From assembly GCA_947494865.1 (NCBI GenBank), contig CANMAT010000074.1, positions 1-10,279 of the forward strand: DNA of 10,279 nucleotides. Reading direction: 5' to 3'. This DNA comes from Deltaproteobacteria bacterium (GTDB taxonomy: Bacteria > Myxococcota_A > Polyangia > Polyangiales > Ga0077539). Under the pieces are notes generated by a model. The model had not been told where the DNA came from, did no database searches, and worked only from the letters and a program-made list of their open reading frames with translations. Shown piece after piece: positions 6,000-10,279 of the stretch (its first letter is position 1; each line of letters starts with the position of its first letter). Both the position numbers and the translations under genes were made by a program.

Positions 6000-6905
6000 T
6001 CAGGGCGGTGCGCCGGGCTCCATCGGCTGCGTGTCGTGAAACACGCGGTAATCGATCCGCCTGCGACCGTCGGGGTCGCGGCTTATAATGTCGACGAAGC
6101 GCTCGTTCCAGCGCAGGTCTTCGGGGTAGTAGATCGTGCGGGCGTGCACCGTCTGGGTCGACGTCTCATCGACGCCCATGAGCGATACGATGAGCATCGC
6201 GTCGCAGGCCATGAGCGACGCGAACGTCGCGTCGTAGAGGGGGCTCGCGGGTGTGATCGCGTGCACGGCGGTCCACGAGAGGGCGAAGATGGCGTTGCGG
6301 TCGCGCGCGAGCGCGAGGTCTTGAAAGCGCCGCACGCTCTCGCCCTCGACGGTGAGCTCGTTGCGAGCGAGCACGACCCGCACGGTGGCCTCGACGATCT
6401 GGTTGCCGCGCTCGTTGGCCATGCGAAACATCAGCGAGCGCACGCGGTCGCGGCTCGACACGACCATCACCTTGCTGAAGAGAACGCGCGCCGTGGGGCG
6501 GGCAAACTTCGCGAACATGAGCCCCGTGGCCATCGCGGTGCCCACGATGCCGCAGAGGGCTTCGAAGGCCACCATCGCGTTGGCGTAGGTCGTATGCGGC
6601 ACGAGCTTGCCGTATCCGATCGTCGCCATGGTCTGCACGCTGAAGAAGAACGCGTCGTGAAACGACCCCTGGCGCGCGTTCTCGATGCAGTCTCCGCCCG
6701 CGAGGTAGGCGAGCGCGAAGAGGGTGTTGATCACCAGGTATGCGCACCCGATAAAGCCAAGGAGCAGCGCCCAGCTCATGTCCATGAGGTGGTGGTAGAG
6801 GTCGCGCAGGGGCGTACGCCGCGCCCCGATGCGCACCACGTCGGTGAAGGGCTGGCGCACGCGCGGAGGCGCGGCGGGAGGCGCGGCGGGAGGCTCGGCG
6901 CTCAC
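6000..6905 (-). CDS. Inwardly rectifying potassium channel (KirBac-type)
   Basis: An inner-membrane tetrameric K+ channel of the Kir family. The 301-residue length matches KirBac proteins. In order: a proline/alanine N-terminus; the interfacial slide helix TPLRDLYHHLMDMSW (31-45); TM1 (about 45-69); a pore helix and the selectivity filter TIGYG (95-99); TM2 (about 107-134) ending in FAKFARP; and a C-terminal cytoplasmic beta domain (140-290) with the Kir features RMANERGNQIVEA and ALSWTAVHAITPASPLY. The residue after the filter is Lys (K100) rather than the Asp of GYGD channels. C73 sits in the extracytoplasmic loop between TM1 and the pore helix. The GTG at 6905 was chosen because it is the first start after the upstream gene's stop and leaves the slide helix intact; ribosome binding is weak, so coupling to the upstream gene is likely. 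It is the last gene of a three-gene unit. Confidence 0.93.
   Translation of the reverse strand: MSAEPPAAPPAAPPRVRQPFTDVVRIGARRTPLRDLYHHLMDMSWALLLGFIGCAYLVINTLFALAYLAGGDCIENARQGSFHDAFFFSVQTMATIGYGKLVPHTTYANAMVAFEALCGIVGTAMATGLMFAKFARPTARVLFSKVMVVSSRDRVRSLMFRMANERGNQIVEATVRVVLARNELTVEGESVRRFQDLALARDRNAIFALSWTAVHAITPASPLYDATFASLMACDAMLIVSLMGVDETSTQTVHARTIYYPEDLRWNERFVDIISRDPDGRRRIDYRVFHDTQPMEPGAPP
6865..6900 (-). repeat. Three tandem 12-bp units coding a Pro/Ala N-terminus
   Basis: The unit GGAGGCGCGGCG (plus strand) occurs three times head to tail, the third copy with one change. It encodes PPAAPPAAPP-type residues at the very start of the Kir protein. Such a repeat can change copy number by slippage in 12-bp steps without shifting the frame. 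Confidence 0.85.
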
Positions 6906-6919
6906 GACGAATACATCGC

Positions 6920-7654
6920 TCAGCCGCCCGCGAGCGCGCGCTCGATGTCGGGCGGAGAGAAGCCCACCATGATGTGCCCGCGCACGTCGATGATGGGGAT
7001 CGACCCCGTGGGCACGCCCGCGCGCCGGGCCTTGTCGACCATCTCGGCCTGCGCCGAGGCGTCCTGCTCGATGTCCTTCTCGACGAAGGCCACGTTGTGA
7101 CTGCGCAGCCACGCGGTGGCCTGGTGGCAGGCGCTGCACCACGACGCGCCGTACACGATCACGCCCGCGCCCGCGGGCTGCGGGTGCGCGCCCTGCTGGG
7201 CCACCTGCGCGGGCTGAGCCGCTGGCTGCGACGGCGCGGGGGGCTGCGAGCCGAGGGGGCCCTGCACCCCGCGCATGGCCATGATCTGCTGTGAGAGCTC
7301 CTCCGCGCGCACGGCGCGGGCGGGGTACGTGCCCTGCGGCGACGGGGCGCGCAGGTCGGCCACGTAGACCCACCCCGGGGCGCGCATCTCGGGCCGCGTG
7401 GGGTCGACGCGCACGAGCGCGCGCTGCGCCTCGGGGATGGCCTCGACGAGCGCCGTGGTGTGCGACGCCCCGCGCGCATCGAACCAGAAGAACAACAGGT
7501 CGGCAGTGCCTCCCCGCACTTCGAAGGGCACCGCGGGCGCGGCCTGTTGGGGCGACACGCTGGGGGCCTGTGTGTGGTCGCCGCCTGGCGCACCCTTGCA
7601 CGACGCCAGCGCCACGACCGTCGCGATCACTGCTCCTGCGATCCGATCACGCAT
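6920..7654 (-). CDS. Lipoprotein with C-terminal glutaredoxin-like domain
   Basis: A 244-residue exported thiol-disulfide protein. A basic N-terminus, hydrophobic segment and lipobox LASC put the acylated cysteine at C19, followed by Lys at +2. Residues about 43-125 form an unassigned N-terminal region (FFWFDARG, GWVYVADL). A Pro/Gln/Ala-rich linker (about 132-163) leads to a glutaredoxin/thioredoxin-like domain (164-244) with active site CSAC (C173, C176), a following helix, EKDIEQD, the cis-proline motif GSIP (P220) and GHIMVGF. Related domains occur in deltaproteobacterial proteins. The ATG at 7654 has GGAGG six bases upstream, lying inside the end of the ABC-F gene, and the genes overlap by 8 nt, so translation is probably coupled. 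It precedes the Kir gene by 14 nt. A periplasmic or outer-surface thiol protein is odd for a glutaredoxin fold, since glutathione is scarce there; its partner is unknown. Confidence 0.87.
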   Translation of the reverse strand: MRDRIAGAVIATVVALASCKGAPGGDHTQAPSVSPQQAAPAVPFEVRGGTADLLFFWFDARGASHTTALVEAIPEAQRALVRVDPTRPEMRAPGWVYVADLRAPSPQGTYPARAVRAEELSQQIMAMRGVQGPLGSQPPAPSQPAAQPAQVAQQGAHPQPAGAGVIVYGASWCSACHQATAWLRSHNVAFVEKDIEQDASAQAEMVDKARRAGVPTGSIPIIDVRGHIMVGFSPPDIERALAGG

Positions 7655-9593
7655 TGGGATCCTCCGAAAGACGCATCCACTCCTCGGTCCATCCGTCGAC
7701 CTGCCGGGCGAGCGTCTGCTCCTTGTCGGCCATCGCCGCGATCTTCTCCCAGTCGTCGCCGGGCGATACCGCGAGGTCTGCGCGCAGCGCCATGAGCTTC
7801 TCTTCGCCCTGCGCGATGAGCCTCTCGAGCTCCTCGACCCTGCGCTTGCGCTTCTCGAGCTCGCGCGCCTTGCGCTTTCGCTCCTCGTGCGACTCGCGCC
7901 CTGCGCCTTGCGGCGCCTGCGCGGGCTGTGCCTTCACGGGGGGCGCGACGTCCGCGCGGTCTGCCCCGACGCCTGCGCCATCGTGCAGGGAGCGCCGCGC
8001 GTGATAGTCGGCGTAGCCGCCCGGGTAGAACGTAGCCTTGCCGTCTTCGAGGTGCAGCACGCGCGTCGACACCCGGTCGAGAAAGTACCGATCGTGCGAC
8101 ACGACCACGAGGGTGCCTTCGAAGTGTCGCAGCGCCTCTTCGAGGATCTCACACGCTGGAATGTCCAGGTGATTCGTCGGCTCGTCGAGGAGCAGCAGGT
8201 TGCGGGGCACCAGCAGCAGGCGCGCGAGCGCGAGGCGCGTGCGCTCTCCGCCCGAGAGGGAGCCCACGCGGCGAAAGGGGTCGTCGCCGTAGAAACGGAA
8301 GCGCGAGAGGTACTGGCGCACCGTGTCGACCACCATGTCGGGTCGCACCGAGCGAATGGCTTCGACGCAGCTCCCGCCGTCGTCGAGCGACTCGAGGTGC
8401 TGATCGAAGTAGCCCGTGTCGAGGTTGGTGCCGTAGCGAACTGCACCGCAGTTCTCGGCCCCCTCGGGGGCGCCTTCGCCCGCGAGGATCTTCAGCAGCG
8501 TGCTCTTGCCGGTACCGTTGGGGCCCACGATGGCGAGCCGATCCAACCTGCGGAGCCCGAGGTCGATTCCCGAGAAGAGCGTACGGCCGCCCCGCACGGC
8601 GCCGAGGGCGCTGGCCTCCAGCACAATGTCTCCCGTGCGTCGCGGCGCAGCGAAGCGCAGGCCGAACTTGCGCGCGTCGGCCCACACATCTTCGGGCAGC
8701 TCGAGCCGCGCCACCTTCTCGAGCATGCGCCGCCGCGACTTGGCCTGATTGGTCTTCTGGCCCGCGAGGTTTCTGCGAATGAAGTCTTCGGTCTTCGCGA
8801 TCTCGGCGCGCTGCGTCTCGACCTCGCGGCGCTCGCGCGCGAGGGTCTCGTCGCGCAGCGTGAGGTACTTCGTGTACGCGGCGGGATAGAGCCGAAAGCG
8901 CAGGAGCCCGAGTTCGCCCGTCGTGGGGCACGTAGCGTCGAGAAACGCTCGATCGTGCGAGACCACCACCACCGCGCCGTGAAACTGCCGCAGAAACCCC
9001 TCGAGCCACTCGGTGCTCTCGATGTCGAGGTGGTTCGTCGGCTCGTCGAGGAGCAAGAGGTCGGGCTTCGAAACCAGCACCGCGGCGAGCTGCAGGCGCC
9101 CTCGCTCACCGCCCGAGAGGGAGCTCACGAGGCGCTCGAGATCGCTGTCGGAGAAGCCCACCCGGTGCGCGACGGTCGACACCTCGCGCTCGATCGCATC
9201 GGCGCCCGAGAGGTGGTGGCGGTCTTGCGCGCGCGCCAGGCGGGCGAGGTCTTCCGCGGTGCCGCTCGCCGCAGCGTGCTCGGCCTCGGAGAGCGCCTCG
9301 CGCGCGGCGCGGGCCTCGCCGAAGGGCGCGAGCAGCACGTCGAGCACGCGGCCCGAGGTGTCGGGCTCGTGAGATTGGCGCAGGTAGCCCACGCGCGTGC
9401 CCTTGGGCATCAGCACGCGGCCCTCGTCGGGCGCGACCTCGCCCGCGACGATGCGCATCAGCGTGCTCTTGCCCTGGCCGTTGGGCGCGACGAGTGCCAT
9501 GCGCTCGCCCATCGCGAGCGAGAACGACACGTCTTCGAAGAGAATGTCGGCGCCGTACCCGAACGAGACGTGATCGACCTGAAGGAGCGTCAT
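7647..9593 (-). CDS. ABC-F family ATPase (ribosome-associated type)
   Basis: A soluble 648-residue protein with two ABC ATPase domains and no membrane segments, the layout of ABC-F proteins that bind the ribosomal E site and act on stalled or antibiotic-blocked ribosomes. Domain 1 has Walker A PNGQGKST (37-44), signature LSGGERGR (159-166), Walker B LLLLDEPTNHLD (179-190) and SHDR. Domain 2 has GPNGTGKST (357-365), LSGGERTR (446-453), LLLLDEPTNHLD (466-477) and SHDR (499-502). The interdomain linker is long, helical and basic (about 240-300, with RRNLAGQK and QAKSRRRM), the part that contacts P-site tRNA in the family. A charged coiled-coil tail (about 565-645) follows, as in Uup/YdiF-type members. 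The first Walker A has Ala where Gly usually opens the motif (A36). No ribosome binding site is seen before the ATG at 9593. First gene of the unit with the lipoprotein and Kir genes. Housekeeping versus resistance role cannot be decided. Confidence 0.94.
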   Translation of the reverse strand: MTLLQVDHVSFGYGADILFEDVSFSLAMGERMALVAPNGQGKSTLMRIVAGEVAPDEGRVLMPKGTRVGYLRQSHEPDTSGRVLDVLLAPFGEARAAREALSEAEHAAASGTAEDLARLARAQDRHHLSGADAIEREVSTVAHRVGFSDSDLERLVSSLSGGERGRLQLAAVLVSKPDLLLLDEPTNHLDIESTEWLEGFLRQFHGAVVVVSHDRAFLDATCPTTGELGLLRFRLYPAAYTKYLTLRDETLARERREVETQRAEIAKTEDFIRRNLAGQKTNQAKSRRRMLEKVARLELPEDVWADARKFGLRFAAPRRTGDIVLEASALGAVRGGRTLFSGIDLGLRRLDRLAIVGPNGTGKSTLLKILAGEGAPEGAENCGAVRYGTNLDTGYFDQHLESLDDGGSCVEAIRSVRPDMVVDTVRQYLSRFRFYGDDPFRRVGSLSGGERTRLALARLLLVPRNLLLLDEPTNHLDIPACEILEEALRHFEGTLVVVSHDRYFLDRVSTRVLHLEDGKATFYPGGYADYHARRSLHDGAGVGADRADVAPPVKAQPAQAPQGAGRESHEERKRKARELEKRKRRVEELERLIAQGEEKLMALRADLAVSPGDDWEKIAAMADKEQTLARQVDGWTEEWMRLSEDPNA

Positions 9594-9696
9594 AAATATG
9601 CGTTGGGAGCGCCGTTTTGCAGCCCTCGTCGCGCGGTGTCAACGTCCTGCCGCAGCGCGCTTCGAGCGAACCGTGTATACCTCTTGGCCCTCCGCC
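9594..9696. promoter_or_regulatory. Divergent promoter region, ABC-F operon and tcdA
   Basis: In these 103 bases a perfect -35 hexamer TTGACA lies on the minus strand (9642 to 9637), with a weak -10-like CAAAAC 17 bp further on (9619 to 9614), which would start the ABC-F operon about 14 nt before its ATG. On the plus strand TATACC at 9676-9681 is a -10-like hexamer, but no -35 is seen at the right distance. Neither gene has a recognisable Shine-Dalgarno sequence, so short or leaderless transcripts are possible. Confidence 0.4.
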
Positions 9697-10279
9697 ATGC
9701 GTGAAGTCTCCGAGAAGTACCGTACGCACCGCCGCTTTGACCGCGCAGCGCGCCTCGTCGGCGAAGCGGCCATGCAACGACTCGCCGAGGCGCGGGTGAT
9801 GATCGTCGGCGTCGGCGGCGTAGGGTCGTTCGCGGCCGAGGCCCTCGCGCGCACGGGGGTTGGGCACATCACGCTCGTCGACTTCGACCTCGTGTGCGTC
9901 ACCAATACCAACCGCCAGCTTCACGCGATGCGGGGCAACATCGGGCGCCCGAAGGTCGAGGTGATGGCCGAACGCCTGCGCCTCGTACACCCGACGGGCA
10001 CGGTGAACGCGCGCGTCGAGTTCTACAACCCCGACTCGAGCGAGGCGCTCCTCGGCGAGGCGCCCGACTACGTGGTCGACGCGATCGACAACCTCACGGC
10101 GAAGGCGCACCTCGTGGCCACGTGCCGACGGCGGGGCATCCCCGTGGTGAGTGCGATGGGCGCGGCGGCGCGAATCGACCCCACCCGCGTCAAGGTCGAC
10201 GACCTCGCGCGCACGCACCACGACCCCTTCGCGCACCATTTTCGAGAGATTCTGCGCCAGAAGCATGGGTGGAGCTTCA
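9697..10279 (+). CDS. tcdA: tRNA threonylcarbamoyladenosine dehydratase TcdA, partial
   Basis: An E1-like (ThiF/MoeB superfamily) ATP-dependent enzyme that cyclises t6A at tRNA position 37 to ct6A. The first 194 residues are present; the C-terminus is beyond the right edge (family length about 250-270). Seen here are RFDRAARLVGE (13-23), the nucleotide-binding glycine loop GVGGVGSFAAEALARTGVG (38-56), LVDFDLVCVTNTNRQLHA (59-76), which holds the arginine and acidic residues of adenylation, and VVDAIDNLTAK (about 125-135). RxDR near the N-terminus and NTNRQ favour TcdA over MoeB or ThiF. The ATG at 9697 fits the family start; an in-frame GTG at 9673 would add eight residues without family support. 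Transcribed divergently from the ABC-F gene, which also bears on translation, though a functional link is only suggestive. Confidence 0.93.
   Translation, partial: MREVSEKYRTHRRFDRAARLVGEAAMQRLAEARVMIVGVGGVGSFAAEALARTGVGHITLVDFDLVCVTNTNRQLHAMRGNIGRPKVEVMAERLRLVHPTGTVNARVEFYNPDSSEALLGEAPDYVVDAIDNLTAKAHLVATCRRRGIPVVSAMGAAARIDPTRVKVDDLARTHHDPFAHHFREILRQKHGWSF

Noticed and set aside
6000..7601. A 533-codon open frame that would add over 230 residues to the N-terminus of the Kir protein
   Set aside because: The added part covers the lipoprotein gene in another frame, is rich in Arg/Ala/Gly/Pro and lacks any domain. The lipoprotein frame has a signal peptide, ribosome binding site and CSAC site, so the extension is a GC-rich shadow.
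7398..9704. A 768-codon open frame on the plus strand opposite the ABC-F and lipoprotein genes
   Set aside because: Its translation is low-complexity Ala/Arg/Glu/Val/His sequence without motifs, typical of the antisense of a GC-rich gene; the ABC-F motifs on the other strand are unambiguous.
1..10279. tRNA, rRNA, CRISPR, insertion sequence or phage gene
   Set aside because: No cloverleaf, direct-repeat array, transposase motif or terminal inverted repeat pair was seen anywhere in the window.

Overview
The window is very GC-rich and densely coding, with strong codon bias. The gene set points to a member of the Myxococcota (former deltaproteobacteria), probably a Polyangia-type myxobacterium. 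The clues are a DUF4388 (PATAN) protein with a pseudo-receiver and a J-like tail, a protein with two degenerate cyclic-nucleotide-binding folds, a lipoprotein carrying a glutaredoxin-like domain, and a bacterial Kir channel. This assignment is inference from family distribution; there is no rRNA or other marker gene here.

Layout: (1) Positions 1-1275, minus strand: a lipase-like alpha/beta hydrolase followed 43 nt later by a SIRT4-like (class II) sirtuin that runs off the left edge. (2) Positions 1347-2408, minus strand: a stand-alone TrpD-family anthranilate phosphoribosyltransferase with a candidate terminator at 1311-1334. (3) A 213-bp divergent intergenic region. (4) Positions 2622-5985, plus strand: two signalling-type genes, first the pseudo-receiver/PATAN/J-like protein, read from a TTG start with a strong ribosome binding site, then a TPR protein with two degenerate CNB domains. 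(5) Positions 6000-9593, minus strand, convergent with the previous pair: a tight three-gene unit in the order ABC-F ATPase, thiol-disulfide lipoprotein, Kir channel. The first two genes overlap by 8 nt and the last two are 14 nt apart. (6) A 103-bp divergent region. (7) 9697 to the right edge, plus strand: TcdA (tRNA t6A dehydratase), cut by the window end.

How the genes may work together: the sirtuin/hydrolase pair and the ABC-F/lipoprotein/Kir unit look co-transcribed from spacing. The two plus-strand genes are probably both ligand-independent or protein-protein signalling adaptors, because the receiver and both CNB domains have lost key residues. The most unusual points are the Kir operon with a possible extracytoplasmic thiol partner, the TrpD with replacements at two normally conserved substrate-site positions, and the pair of degenerate sensory proteins. 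I saw no tRNA, rRNA, CRISPR array, transposase or phage gene. Coordinates and translations were read by eye; no database search was possible.
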